From positions 1 to 64,000 of the forward strand of contig NZ_RZYA01000008.1 of NCBI RefSeq assembly GCF_004005495.1: DNA of 64,000 nucleotides. The letters run 5' to 3'. Under the pieces are notes generated by a model. It made no database searches and was not told where the DNA came from. It was given only the letters and a program-made list of their open reading frames with translations. This document shows, in pieces, positions 1 to 8,795 of this stretch. This stretch comes from Streptomyces antnestii (GTDB lineage Bacteria; Actinomycetota; Actinomycetes; Streptomycetales; Streptomycetaceae). A program made the position numbers and the translations under genes. The first letter of the stretch is position 1, and each line of letters begins with the position of its first letter.

Positions 1-26
1 CGGAAAGCGCGGGAGGGGTGTGTCGC

Positions 27-1097
27 TCAGCCGAGGACGGCCTCCGCCTGCAGGGCGCTTGCCAGGGCGAGGGCCGCGATGTCCGGTCCGGTGCAGCCCC
101 GCGAGAGGTCGTGCAGGGGCGCGGCCAGTCCCTGGAGCAGCGGGCCGACGGCGGCGGCCCCACCGGCCCATTGGGCGATCTTGTAGCCGATGTTGCCCGC
201 CGCGAGGCCGGGGAAGACGAAGGTGTTGGCCCGTCCGGCGAGCTTCGACGAAGGCACCTTGGATCGGCCGATCGCCGGGACGGCCGCCGCGTCGTACTGC
301 ATCTCGCCGTCGACGACGAGGTCCGGCGCGGTGGCGCGGACGAGGCTCAGCGCCTCCCGCACCCGGTCCACCTGCACATGGGCCGCGCTGCCCTTGGTAC
401 TGAAGGACAGCAGTGCCACCCGAGGTGTCTCGCCGGTGAGGGCCCGGTACGTGGCGGCGGTGGCGAGGGAGATGTCGGCGAGTTCTCTGCTGGTCGGGTC
501 GACCACGACGGCGCAGTCGCCGTAGCCGAGAAGGTCGCCGCCGGGCATCACCATGAGGAAGCTGCTGGAGAGGGTACGGATTCCCGGCGCGAGGCCGACG
601 ACGTGCAGGCCGGCCCGCAGGACGTCGGCGGTGGGACGGTTGCTCCCGGCGACGCACGCGTCGACCTTTCCCAGGCGCAGCGCCGTCGCGGTGAGATAGA
701 GGGGATCGGCGGCCAGGTCGCGGCGCCCGGCGAGCGGGAGACCGCGCCGGGCGGCGAGCGCCTTCGCGAGGGTGTCGGCGCAGTGGTCGTCGGCGGCGAG
801 CGCCGCCGGGTCGAGCAGGTCGAGCCGGTCGGGGTCGTCGGGCAGCTTCAGACCGAGTTCGGCCGCGCGTGCGTGGATGCGTGCCGGGTCGCCCACCAGG
901 ACGGGGGTGATGGCGTGTTGCTCGGCGAGGCGGACCGCGGCCCAGAGCGCCCGTGGGTCGGTTCCCTCGGCCAGGGCGACGCGGGGGCGGCGGGTCGCGG
1001 GCCGCAGCCGCTGTGCCCAGGTGTCAAGAAGGTGCTGCACTGCGGCTCCGGCCGGTCCCGCAGGGGGGCGCGCCGGGTCGAGCGGGTCAATGAGCAT
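27..1097 (-). CDS. pta: phosphate acetyltransferase (catalytic domain only)
   Basis: This 356-residue protein should convert acetyl phosphate and CoA to acetyl-CoA. It is the short Pta form made only of the catalytic domain, without the N-terminal DRTGG/AAA region of long Pta proteins. Family features include the N-terminal RVALAEGTDPRALWAA stretch and the C-terminal NTFVFPGLAAGNIGYKIAQ block. I chose the ATG at 1097 because AAGGGA lies about 8 nt upstream; the frame runs open further upstream but that part is Arg/Pro-rich non-coding-like sequence. It lies directly downstream of xsc, whose product is acetyl phosphate, so its role is most likely the last step of sulfoacetaldehyde breakdown. 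Two strong hairpins separate it from xsc. Phosphate butyryltransferase is a weaker alternative. Confidence 0.9.
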   Translation of the reverse strand: MLIDPLDPARPPAGPAGAAVQHLLDTWAQRLRPATRRPRVALAEGTDPRALWAAVRLAEQHAITPVLVGDPARIHARAAELGLKLPDDPDRLDLLDPAALAADDHCADTLAKALAARRGLPLAGRRDLAADPLYLTATALRLGKVDACVAGSNRPTADVLRAGLHVVGLAPGIRTLSSSFLMVMPGGDLLGYGDCAVVVDPTSRELADISLATAATYRALTGETPRVALLSFSTKGSAAHVQVDRVREALSLVRATAPDLVVDGEMQYDAAAVPAIGRSKVPSSKLAGRANTFVFPGLAAGNIGYKIAQWAGGAAAVGPLLQGLAAPLHDLSRGCTGPDIAALALASALQAEAVLG

Positions 1098-1209
1098 GGG
1101 GGTGTTCCCTTGACGTGGGCGAGGCGAGGCGGGGCGGGGCGGATCGGGGCACTGGGCTCGGGCGCGGCACATGGGTCGGCCCCGACAGCACCCGCGCCGG
1201 AATCGGTGA

Positions 1210-1296
1210 GGTGCGCCGTGCGCGTGAGGGTCGCGCACGGCGCACCGGGAGCGGGGGTCCCGGCCCCGGGCAGGGCAGCCGGGGCCGGGATCCCCG
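1210..1296. terminator. two tandem strong hairpins between xsc and pta
   Basis: The first is a perfect 15-bp inverted repeat (arms 1210-1224 and 1232-1246, 7-nt loop). The second has 18-bp arms (1252-1269 and 1279-1296) with one G-T type mismatch and a 9-nt loop. Both lie downstream of the xsc stop and upstream of the pta start, in the transcribed direction. No U-tract follows, which is usual in Streptomyces. They could terminate, attenuate or stabilise the xsc transcript. Confidence 0.6.
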
Positions 1297-1344
1297 CGGT
1301 CACGGTCGGCGGCTGGAGCGCGAGGACCCGCCGACCCGGGTTCG

Positions 1345-3153
1345 TCAGACGTAGTCCTGGTACTTCTCCAGGTACCGCACCGGCTTGGACAGCGCGTCGC
1401 GGCGGAACGGGTCGCCGAGCTCGCGGGTGCACATGATCTCGATGACCGTCGTCCTGCCCTCGTCCATCTGGGCGTCGACGGCCTTCTGGAGGGCCGGACC
1501 GACGTCGGAGAGCTTCTCGACGACGATGCCGTCGGCGCCCATGGCCTCGGCGATGGCGGCGAAGCTCTCGTTCTCCAACTCCCCCGCGACGAAGCGCCGG
1601 TTGTAGAAGTCGACCTGGTTCTTCTTCTCCGCGCCCCACTGGCGGTTGTGGAAGACGACGGCGGTGACGGGGATGTCGTGCCGTACAGCGGTCATGATCT
1701 CGCCCATGCTCATGCCCCAGGCGCCGTCTCCCGCGTAGGCGATCGCCGGACGGTCCATCGCGGCGGCCTTGGCTCCGATGATGGTCGGCAGGGCGTAGCC
1801 GCAGTTGCCGAAGCTCATCGGTGCGAAGAAGGAGCGGGGCTCCTCGAAGCGGAGATAGCTGTTGGCGACGGAGTTGATGTTGCCGATGTCGGTGGACACC
1901 ATGACGCGCGGGGGCATGGCGCGCTCCAGCTCGCGCAGCACCTCACGCGGGTGCAGCCAGTCGCCCTCCTCTTCCTCCTGCTCGGCGATCATGTCGAGGC
2001 TGAACGGGTCCTTCTCGTGGGTCCAGGCGCTCAGTTCCTCTTCCCAGGCATCCTGTTCGGCCTTCATGACGGCGGCGCGGCGCTCGCGGGTGGCGTCGCA
2101 GGCCAGGGTCCGGCCGGCGAGGCGTTCGGTGAGTGCGGCCGCGGCGTCGCGGGCGTCGCCGCAGATGCCGACGGTGATCTTCTTGACGAGGCCGAGCATC
2201 TTGTGGTCGGCGTCGATCTGGATGATCTTCGCGTTCTTCGGCCAGTAGTCCATGCCGTGCTGGGGCAGGGTGCCGAACGGGCCGAGGCGCGAGCCGAGGG
2301 CGACGACGACATCGGCCTTGGCTATCAGCTTCATCGCGGCCTTGGAGCCCTGGTAGCCCAGCGGTCCGCACCACTGCGGGTGGCTCGCCGGGAACGAGTC
2401 GTTGTGCAGGTAGCTGTTGACGACGGGGGCGCCGAGCCGCTCGGCGAGTGCCTTGCAGGCGTCGACGCCGTCGGCCATGACGACGCCGCCGCCGGAGATG
2501 ATGACCGGGAACTCGGCGGTGGCCAGCAGCTCGGCCGCCTCGTTCAGGCTCTTCTCGCCGCCGGCGCCGCGGTCGAGCCGGTTGGGGCGCGGGATCTCGG
2601 TGGTGATGTCGCCGTAGAAGTAGTCGCGCGGGATGTTCAGCTGGGTCGGGCCGATCTCGGACATGGCCCGGTCGAAGGCGCGGCCGGTGAACTCGGCCAT
2701 GCGGTTCGGGTTGTTCACATGGGCCTGGTACTTGGTGAACTCCTGGAACATCGGCAGCTGGTTGGCCTCCTGGAAGCCGCCCAGGCCCATGCCCATGGTG
2801 CCGGTCTCCGGGGTCACGATGACGACGGGGCTGTGCGCCCAGTACGCGGCGGCGATGGCGGTGACGCAGTTGCTGATGCCGGGGCCGTTCTGGCCGATGA
2901 CGACGCCGTGGCGGCCGCTGACCCGGGCGTACCCGTCGGCCATGTGGGCGGCGCCCTGCTCGTGGACGACCGGCACCAGGCGGATGCCGGCCGGCGCGAA
3001 GATGTCCATGGCGTCCATGAACGCCGAGCCCATGATGCCGAAGATATCGGTGACGTCATTGGCCACCAGCGTCTCGACGAACGCCTCCGACGGGGTCATC
3101 CGCTGCGGGCCGGCCGCGACAGTACGGCTGGTGTCCGCGGGGTTCTCGCTCAT
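1345..3153 (-). CDS. xsc: sulfoacetaldehyde acetyltransferase
   Basis: This thiamine diphosphate enzyme converts sulfoacetaldehyde and phosphate to acetyl phosphate and sulfite, the desulfonation step of taurine and related C2 sulfonate catabolism. The length of 602 aa fits the family. The N-terminal PYR domain carries the conserved cofactor-activating Glu65 in HEQGAAHMADGYAR. The C-terminal PP domain begins its ThDP/Mg motif at GDGAWGM (about residue 475) and continues to FHNRQWGAEKKNQ, which is typical of Xsc rather than of acetolactate synthase. The neighbours Pta, Tpa and Ald supply the remaining steps, which makes this assignment strong. It is transcribed away from the IclR gene at 3323, so the 169-bp gap probably holds its regulated promoter. 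Confidence 0.95.
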   Translation of the reverse strand: MSENPADTSRTVAAGPQRMTPSEAFVETLVANDVTDIFGIMGSAFMDAMDIFAPAGIRLVPVVHEQGAAHMADGYARVSGRHGVVIGQNGPGISNCVTAIAAAYWAHSPVVIVTPETGTMGMGLGGFQEANQLPMFQEFTKYQAHVNNPNRMAEFTGRAFDRAMSEIGPTQLNIPRDYFYGDITTEIPRPNRLDRGAGGEKSLNEAAELLATAEFPVIISGGGVVMADGVDACKALAERLGAPVVNSYLHNDSFPASHPQWCGPLGYQGSKAAMKLIAKADVVVALGSRLGPFGTLPQHGMDYWPKNAKIIQIDADHKMLGLVKKITVGICGDARDAAAALTERLAGRTLACDATRERRAAVMKAEQDAWEEELSAWTHEKDPFSLDMIAEQEEEEGDWLHPREVLRELERAMPPRVMVSTDIGNINSVANSYLRFEEPRSFFAPMSFGNCGYALPTIIGAKAAAMDRPAIAYAGDGAWGMSMGEIMTAVRHDIPVTAVVFHNRQWGAEKKNQVDFYNRRFVAGELENESFAAIAEAMGADGIVVEKLSDVGPALQKAVDAQMDEGRTTVIEIMCTRELGDPFRRDALSKPVRYLEKYQDYV

Positions 3154-3322
3154 GGTTCCACTCCTTCAGTACACCGGAACTTACGAAGAATCGGTACGTG
3201 GCGTTCCTGAAATCAGGATCTGAGTGGACCATAGGAGCCTGCACCCACCCCGTCAACGCCGCGTTCCGAAAACCGATACCTGCTAAGCTAGTTTCCGGAA
3301 TTTGGATCGATCTGGAGCTACC
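3154..3322. promoter_or_regulatory. divergent promoter region xsc / iclR with palindromes
   Basis: This gap between divergent genes contains a perfect 5-2-5 inverted repeat, CCTGA-AA-TCAGG, at 3206-3217 and a TTCCGGAA palindrome at 3293-3300, close to the IclR gene start. A related TTCCGAAAACCGA stretch lies at about 3264-3276. These are candidate operators for the adjacent IclR-type protein; which one is used cannot be told from sequence. Confidence 0.45.
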
Positions 3323-4138
3323 GTGGACCTGTCACGCGAACCCGACCCCACCGCGCTGAACGGTGATACGCCGACCCTGCGGCTCTTCGCGCTGCTCGAA
3401 CTGATCGCTTCCAAGGACCAGTTGGTCTCGCTCCAGGGACTGGTGGAGGAGACCGGCATGCCCAAGCCGACGCTGCACCGCATGCTGCAGCAGCTGGAGA
3501 GCGCGGGTCTGCTCGTCCGCCAGAGCGACGGCAGGCACTACGGCACCGGATCGCGGCTGCGGCGCCTCGCCGAGAACCTGCTGCTCAACGCGACCCACCA
3601 CGGCGCACGCCATGCGGTGCTGCGCAATCTGGTGGACGAGCTGGGCGAGAGCTGCAACATCACCACGCTCTCGGGCAACGAGGTCGTCTATCTCGACCGG
3701 GTGGAGACCCCCGAGCCGCTGCGTTTCTATCTGCGGCCCGGTTCCCGGGTGCCCGTCCACTGCTCCGCGAGCGGCAAGATGATCCTTTCCCAGATGCTCC
3801 CGGCGCAGCGGCGCAAGCTCCTCGCCCACGCTCCGCTCAAGCAGTGCACCCCGAAGACCGTGACGGATCTCGACGCTCTGGAGGAGGAGTTCCGGCGCGT
3901 GCGACGCGACGGATTCTCCCTGGACGACGAGGAGTTCCTGCCCGGCCTCGTCTGCGTGGCGGTCCTCGTGCCGAGGGCCGGCGCCCGGTCCAACCTGTGC
4001 GTCGCCGTGCAGGCACCCGCCGTACGGCTGACCGCGGACAAGGCCCTGCAGGTCCTGCCCGCGCTCCAGCGCGCCGCCGCGGCCATCAGCCGCATCGAGG
4101 CGGAGGGAACGCCCGACGGCGACACCGACTCCCCCTGA
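3323..4138 (+). CDS. IclR-family transcriptional regulator
   Basis: This 271-aa protein has the two-part IclR layout: a winged helix-turn-helix near residues 15-75 (LRLFALLELIASKDQ, then GMPKPTLHRMLQQLESAGLL) and a C-terminal effector-binding domain with the typical CSASGKMILSQML segment. The GTG at 3323 is preferred over the in-frame TTG at 3302 because GGAG sits 7-8 nt upstream of it. It is divergent from xsc and followed after 34 nt by the CobS-like gene, so it probably controls xsc and perhaps the downstream pair. The effector is unknown; a sulfonate or acetyl intermediate is a reasonable guess from context. Confidence 0.88.
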   Translation: MDLSREPDPTALNGDTPTLRLFALLELIASKDQLVSLQGLVEETGMPKPTLHRMLQQLESAGLLVRQSDGRHYGTGSRLRRLAENLLLNATHHGARHAVLRNLVDELGESCNITTLSGNEVVYLDRVETPEPLRFYLRPGSRVPVHCSASGKMILSQMLPAQRRKLLAHAPLKQCTPKTVTDLDALEEEFRRVRRDGFSLDDEEFLPGLVCVAVLVPRAGARSNLCVAVQAPAVRLTADKALQVLPALQRAAAAISRIEAEGTPDGDTDSP

Positions 4139-4172
4139 GTTCCCCCGACTTCCCCTGATGAAGGGAATTCCC

Positions 4173-5252
4173 ATGACGACCAGTACCGCCACCGCCCGCC
4201 GCACCGACGGCGTGGCGGCGGCCGGTCCGGGCTGCGCTCCCCCGCCGGAGCCCCCGCCGGAGCCCGGGCCGGACATCAGGCTGGCCGTGAAGGACGCGTT
4301 CGGCATCGACTCTCCCCTCACGGTCCCCGCGTTCAGCGAGTCGTCCGAGCACGTGCCCGAGACCGACCCCGCCTACCGGTTCAACCCCGATGTCACCCTG
4401 GCGCTCCTCGCCGGGTTCACGCACAACCGGCGGGTGCTGGTCCAGGGCCTGCACGGCACCGGCAAGTCCACCCACATCGAGCAGGTGGCGGCCCGGCTCA
4501 ACTGGCCCTGTGTACGGGTCAATCTGGACGGCCATCTCAGCCGGCTCGACCTCGTCGGCAAGGACGCGGTGGTCCTGCGCGAAGGCCGCCAGGTGACCGC
4601 CTTCCAGGAGGGCATCATCCCGTGGGCGCTGCGCCGGCCGGTCGCCCTGATCCTGGACGAGTACGACGCCGGGCGCCCGGACGTCATGTTCATCATCCAG
4701 CGCCTGCTGGAACGCGAGGGCAGCTTCACCCTGCTGGACCAGAACACGGTGCTGCGCCCGCATCCGCAGTTCCGGCTCTTCGCCACGGCGAACACCGTGG
4801 GCCTGGGCAACCTCAACGGGCTCTACCACGGGGCCCAGCGCCTCAACCACGCGCAGATCGACCGCTGGAACATCGTCGCCACCCTCAATTACCTGCCCGC
4901 CGACGAGGAAGCCGCCATCGTGCGGGCCCGGGTGCCGGCGTTCGCCGACGAGGCGGGGCGCGACCTGGTGACCGCGATGGTGGCGGTCGCCGCACTGACG
5001 CGAGCGGGATTCCGCGCGGGCGACCTCTCGACGCTGATGTCACCTCGTACGGTCATCACCTGGGCGGAGAACACCGAGATCTTCGGTGACTGCGCCGCCG
5101 CGTTCCGGCTGTCCTTCCTCAACCGCTGCGACGAGGAGGAACGGCACGTCGTGGCCGAGTACTTCCAGCGCTGCTTCGGCCACGAGCCCGAGGAGCCCGG
5201 GCGGGTCTCCGGCCACGGGCCGCTCGCCGGCGAGCCGGTCCGGAGCCACTGA
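4173..5252 (+). CDS. CobS-like AAA+ ATPase (MoxR/CobS family)
   Basis: This 359-aa protein is a MoxR-type AAA+ ATPase closest in appearance to CobS, the ATPase subunit of aerobic cobaltochelatase. Walker A is GLHGTGKST (residues 92-100) and Walker B is ALILDEYD (158-165); the CobS-like PAFSESSEHVPETDPAYRF segment precedes them. The ATG at 4173 is preferred to the one at 4158 because GAAGGGAA lies just upstream. It overlaps almost directly with the CobT-like gene (1-nt gap), so the two products probably form a complex. No CobN subunit is present in the window, and the neighbours are xsc and its regulator. An enzyme-activase or metal-insertion role for a local enzyme is therefore as likely as cobalamin synthesis. 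Confidence 0.8.
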   Translation: MTTSTATARRTDGVAAAGPGCAPPPEPPPEPGPDIRLAVKDAFGIDSPLTVPAFSESSEHVPETDPAYRFNPDVTLALLAGFTHNRRVLVQGLHGTGKSTHIEQVAARLNWPCVRVNLDGHLSRLDLVGKDAVVLREGRQVTAFQEGIIPWALRRPVALILDEYDAGRPDVMFIIQRLLEREGSFTLLDQNTVLRPHPQFRLFATANTVGLGNLNGLYHGAQRLNHAQIDRWNIVATLNYLPADEEAAIVRARVPAFADEAGRDLVTAMVAVAALTRAGFRAGDLSTLMSPRTVITWAENTEIFGDCAAAFRLSFLNRCDEEERHVVAEYFQRCFGHEPEEPGRVSGHGPLAGEPVRSH

Positions 5253-5253
5253 C

Positions 5254-6993
5254 GTGGGCACCACACGGGCCGTGGTCCGCCACCGCCAACGCGTCCAGGA
5301 GCTGTGCGCGGCAGCGGTCCGCGCCCTCGGCGGTGTCCCTGATCTGCACTTCCGCGGCGACCGGCCGTACCGCGGGCGGCGCGCGCTCCCTGTGTTCGCG
5401 CCGCATCTGTATCCGTCCGCGCAGGACGACTTCGGTTCGTTCCGCGGTGCGGCGGACGGCCTGGCGCTGCGCCTTGCGTACTCCGACCAGGAGCTGCACC
5501 GGCGGCTGTGCCCGGTCGGCCGGACCGCCCGCCTCGTCTTCGAGATGCTGGAGCAGTTCCGGGTCGAGTCGCTGGCGCCCGCACATCTGCCCGGGATGCG
5601 GCGCAACCTCCGGCACCGCCACGAGATGTGGTCGCTCGCCTTCCACCACTCGGGCCTGACCGAGACCGCGAGCGGTCTCCTCCTCCACACGGTCGCGCAG
5701 GTGTGCCGGGCCCGGATCACCGGCCGCCCGGTCGTCGAGGAGACCGAGGGGATCATCGAGGTCACCCGTGGCGCGCTCGCTCCGGTGATCGGCCACGAAC
5801 TGGCCGGGTTGCGCGCAGAACGCGGCGACCAGGCGCGCTTCGCCGTACACGCGCTGGCCGTTGCCCGGGCCGTCGCCGAGATGACCGCTGGCGCCGAGGC
5901 GGCCGCCCGGGAGGGACGCGCGGAGCGCGATGACGACGAGCGGCCCGCTCCCGCACGGAGCGGATTCACCCTGCTGACGGAGTTCGACGCCGCGGGGCCC
6001 GGAGGCGTCGAAGTCCCGCCGCACAGCCGGGAATCCGGCGATCACGACGACGGCGACCCCGACGACGGCTACCGCGTCTTCACCACCGCCTACGACCGGG
6101 AGCGGCGGGCCGGCACGCTGGTGCGCCCCGCCGCACTGACCGAGTACCGGGAGCGGCTCGACCGCCGTATCGCCTCACAGGGCATCAACATCGGCCGGAT
6201 CACCAGGGAGTTGACGGCGCGGCTCGCCTCTCCCGCGGCCCGGGGCTGGGACGGCGCGCAGGAAGAGGGGTACGTCGACGGCCGGATGCTGGCCCGGCTG
6301 ATCAGTTCCCCCACCGATCAGCGGGTGTTCAGGGCCGAGCGCACCGAGCCGGCGACCGACGCGACGGTGACGTTCCTGATCGACTGCTCGGGCTCGATGA
6401 AGGAGCACGGCGAGTCGCTCGCCCTGCTCGTCGAGGTGTTCGCCCGGGCCCTTGACCGTGCCGGGGCCCGTTGCGAGGTCCTGGGCTTCACCACCGGCGC
6501 GTGGAACGGCGGCCGGGCCCGGCGGGACTGGCTGCGCGCCGGACGGCCGGCCCGGCCGGGGCGGCTCAACGAACAGTGCCACCTGGTGTTCAAGGACGCC
6601 GCGACGCCGTGGCGTGCCGCGCGGCGGGACATCGCCGCGCTGCTGAAGCCGGACCTCTTCCGCGAGGGCGTGGACGGCGAGGCCGTGGCCTGGGCCGCCG
6701 ACCGCGCGCGGGGTCCGGCGGCGGAGCGCGGGCCCGGAAGCCGGCGGCTGCTGTTCGTGCTGTCCGACGGCGGCCCCATGGACACCGCCACACAGCACGC
6801 CAACGACCGCCACTTTCTCGACCAGCACCTCAAGGACGTGGTGGCGCGGTGCGAACAGTCCGGGGAGGTCGAGATCTTCGGGGTGGGCCTGGGTCTCGAC
6901 CTGAGCCCCTACTACCGCCGTTCACGCGTCCTGGACCTCTCGCAGGGGCTTGACAACAGTGTGTTCCGGGACGTTCTCGGCCTGATCGGCTGA
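5254..6993 (+). CDS. CobT-like VWA-domain protein
   Basis: This 579-aa protein resembles CobT, the von Willebrand A partner of CobS. The C-terminal VWA domain carries the MIDAS motif DCSGS (Asp377, Ser379, Ser381) followed by a CobT-type stretch with RLNEQCHLVFKDA and LFVLSDGGPMD. The middle region (about residues 225-285) is acidic and low-complexity, as in CobT. The GTG at 5254 is one base after the CobS-like stop, indicating translational coupling. AAA+/VWA pairs such as CbbQ/CbbO and NorQ/NorD activate or metallate a dedicated enzyme; cobaltochelatase CobS/CobT insert cobalt together with CobN. Here the only enzyme next to the pair is Xsc, so its client is open. Confidence 0.8.
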   Translation: MGTTRAVVRHRQRVQELCAAAVRALGGVPDLHFRGDRPYRGRRALPVFAPHLYPSAQDDFGSFRGAADGLALRLAYSDQELHRRLCPVGRTARLVFEMLEQFRVESLAPAHLPGMRRNLRHRHEMWSLAFHHSGLTETASGLLLHTVAQVCRARITGRPVVEETEGIIEVTRGALAPVIGHELAGLRAERGDQARFAVHALAVARAVAEMTAGAEAAAREGRAERDDDERPAPARSGFTLLTEFDAAGPGGVEVPPHSRESGDHDDGDPDDGYRVFTTAYDRERRAGTLVRPAALTEYRERLDRRIASQGINIGRITRELTARLASPAARGWDGAQEEGYVDGRMLARLISSPTDQRVFRAERTEPATDATVTFLIDCSGSMKEHGESLALLVEVFARALDRAGARCEVLGFTTGAWNGGRARRDWLRAGRPARPGRLNEQCHLVFKDAATPWRAARRDIAALLKPDLFREGVDGEAVAWAADRARGPAAERGPGSRRLLFVLSDGGPMDTATQHANDRHFLDQHLKDVVARCEQSGEVEIFGVGLGLDLSPYYRRSRVLDLSQGLDNSVFRDVLGLIG

Positions 6994-7013
6994 CCGGGCC
7001 GCCCGGGCACGTC

Positions 7014-8474
7014 CTAGCCCGCCAGCATCTCCTCCACCAGTTCGCCGAGGATCCTGATGCCCGGGTCGATCACCCGGACCTGTGGGGCCGCGAAGCCGAT
7101 CCGGAAGTGGTTCAGCGGTGGCTGCCCCGACAGGAAGTAGATGTCACCGCGCTCGATGAGCACTCCACGCCGCTGCGCGAGATCCACGAGCCTGCGGCAG
7201 TCGAGTTCCGCGGGCCCGGTCATCCACAGGCTCACCCCGCCGGGCGACGGGGTGGTGCGCCAGGGCAGATGGGTGTTGACCGCCTCGGTGACCGCCTCCC
7301 ACTTACGCATCAGCTGTCCCCGGTAGCGCCGTACGGCACGGTGGTACTCACCGGACCCGATCAGCAGGGCGAGGGCGCGCTGGATGTGTCCGGACGGATG
7401 CCGCACCGAGTAGCGACGCAAGTCGCGCAGTGTCCTGATGAGTTCACGGGATCCCACGACGTACCCCAGGCGCAGGCCCGGGGCCAGGAACTTCGAGAAC
7501 GTCCCGAGGTAGACGACCTGGCCGGTGGTGTCCAGTCCCTTCAGCGCGGGCGTCGGACTGCCCTGGTAGCGGAACTCGCTGTCGTAGTCGTCCTCGACGA
7601 TGACCGTTCCGCTCTCCCGTACCAGCGACAGGAGTTCACGGCGTCGCCCGATGCTCAGGGTGACGTTGGTCGGATGGTGGTGGGACGGTGTCACATGCAG
7701 CAGGTCCACACCGGCCAGACCGGCGGGCGGGACCACTCCGGCCGAGGTGACCGGCAGCGGCAGCAGCCGGGCCCCGGCCCGTACGAAGATGTGCCGGGCG
7801 TCGAGATAGCCGGGGTCCTCCACGGCCACGGTGGAGCCGGTGCCGAGGAGTGCCCGGCTCAGCAGGTCGAGGCCCTGCTGGGAACCCACGGTGACCAGGA
7901 CCTCGTCCGGTGTGGCCTCCACCCCTCGCGCGGGCAGCAGTTGCCGGCAGAGCATGTCGACGAGCAGGGGGTCGTCGGCGGCGATGCTGTCCTGGAGGCT
8001 GTACTGGGCATGCGGCTGGAAGAGCGCCTCGTTGAGCGCTCGGGACCAGTCACGGGCGGGAAAGGCCCGCAGGTCGACCTGCCCGGCGAGGAACGGATAG
8101 GGGTAGTCGGCCCAGTCCGGCAGCTTCTCGATGTGCGGGAGCCGGTCCTCGGGGTGGCCGCGCAGCCGCGGCCCCCAGTCGAAGCGCTCGGTCGGCGGGC
8201 GTTCCTCCACCGCGCAGTGGGGGCGCATCTCGCGGTTGACGAAGATGCCCTGCCGTTCGCGGCTCTCGACGAACCCCTCGGCGATCAGTTCCTGGTAGGC
8301 GGCGTTGACGGTGTTCCGGGACAGGGACAGTTCCCGGGCCAGCTCCCGTGACGAGGGGAGTCTGCGCTCGGCGTCGATCGTGCCGACCGCGATGCCGTGT
8401 TCGAGCGCTTTGCGAATCTGACGGTAGAGCGGCTCCTCCGACGCCCTGTCTATCTCGATCAATGTGCGTGGCAT
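7014..8474 (-). CDS. MocR/TauR-type regulator (GntR HTH fused to aminotransferase)
   Basis: This 486-aa protein joins an N-terminal GntR winged helix (EPLYRQIRKALEHG, then LPSSRELARELSLSRNTVNAAY, residues about 10-80) to a fold-type I aminotransferase domain. The expected PLP lysine is Lys328 in GTFSKFLAPGLRLGY, and VEDDYDSEF is present. The ATG at 8474 has AGGAGG 7 nt upstream. Proteins of this family include GabR, PdxR and TauR; TauR activates taurine genes in Rhodobacter. It is divergent from ald-tpa, so control of taurine transamination genes with PLP or taurine as signals is the likely role. The call as TauR rests on context, since family members look alike. Confidence 0.88.
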   Translation of the reverse strand: MPRTLIEIDRASEEPLYRQIRKALEHGIAVGTIDAERRLPSSRELARELSLSRNTVNAAYQELIAEGFVESRERQGIFVNREMRPHCAVEERPPTERFDWGPRLRGHPEDRLPHIEKLPDWADYPYPFLAGQVDLRAFPARDWSRALNEALFQPHAQYSLQDSIAADDPLLVDMLCRQLLPARGVEATPDEVLVTVGSQQGLDLLSRALLGTGSTVAVEDPGYLDARHIFVRAGARLLPLPVTSAGVVPPAGLAGVDLLHVTPSHHHPTNVTLSIGRRRELLSLVRESGTVIVEDDYDSEFRYQGSPTPALKGLDTTGQVVYLGTFSKFLAPGLRLGYVVGSRELIRTLRDLRRYSVRHPSGHIQRALALLIGSGEYHRAVRRYRGQLMRKWEAVTEAVNTHLPWRTTPSPGGVSLWMTGPAELDCRRLVDLAQRRGVLIERGDIYFLSGQPPLNHFRIGFAAPQVRVIDPGIRILGELVEEMLAG

Positions 8475-8795
8475 GGGCGCCTCCTGCGCATGACGTGGGC
8501 GGCGCGCGGCCCACCGGGCCGGGCCCCGGGCGCGGTACTCCGCTGTCCCCGTCCGGCGGGCCGCTTCCGCGCCGCCACGGGGTACCAGCTGTCCGGGAGC
8601 GTAGCGGCCCGGGAGCCGTTGCTCCATAGGCCGGACAAGGTGAGCCGGCCGGGAACGCGATTCCTCGCTGGACCCGTCGGACCGTGCGGAACTGGAGCTA
8701 TTCCCCGGACCAGCCGGTCGGCAGTCTGGGTGCGCACTCACCACGGTGTGCCCCGCCGGGGCACCCATGTCCCGCACCATCGAGGGGAGATCGTC
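8475..8795. promoter_or_regulatory. divergent promoter region tauR-like / ald
   Basis: This 321-bp gap separates the MocR-type gene from ald. It holds two direct CTGGA half-sites 24 nt apart (8668 and 8692), an arrangement reminiscent of the direct repeats bound by MocR proteins. The ribosome-binding GAGGGGA of ald is at 8782-8788. I see no small gene here. The operator reading is tentative. Confidence 0.35.
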
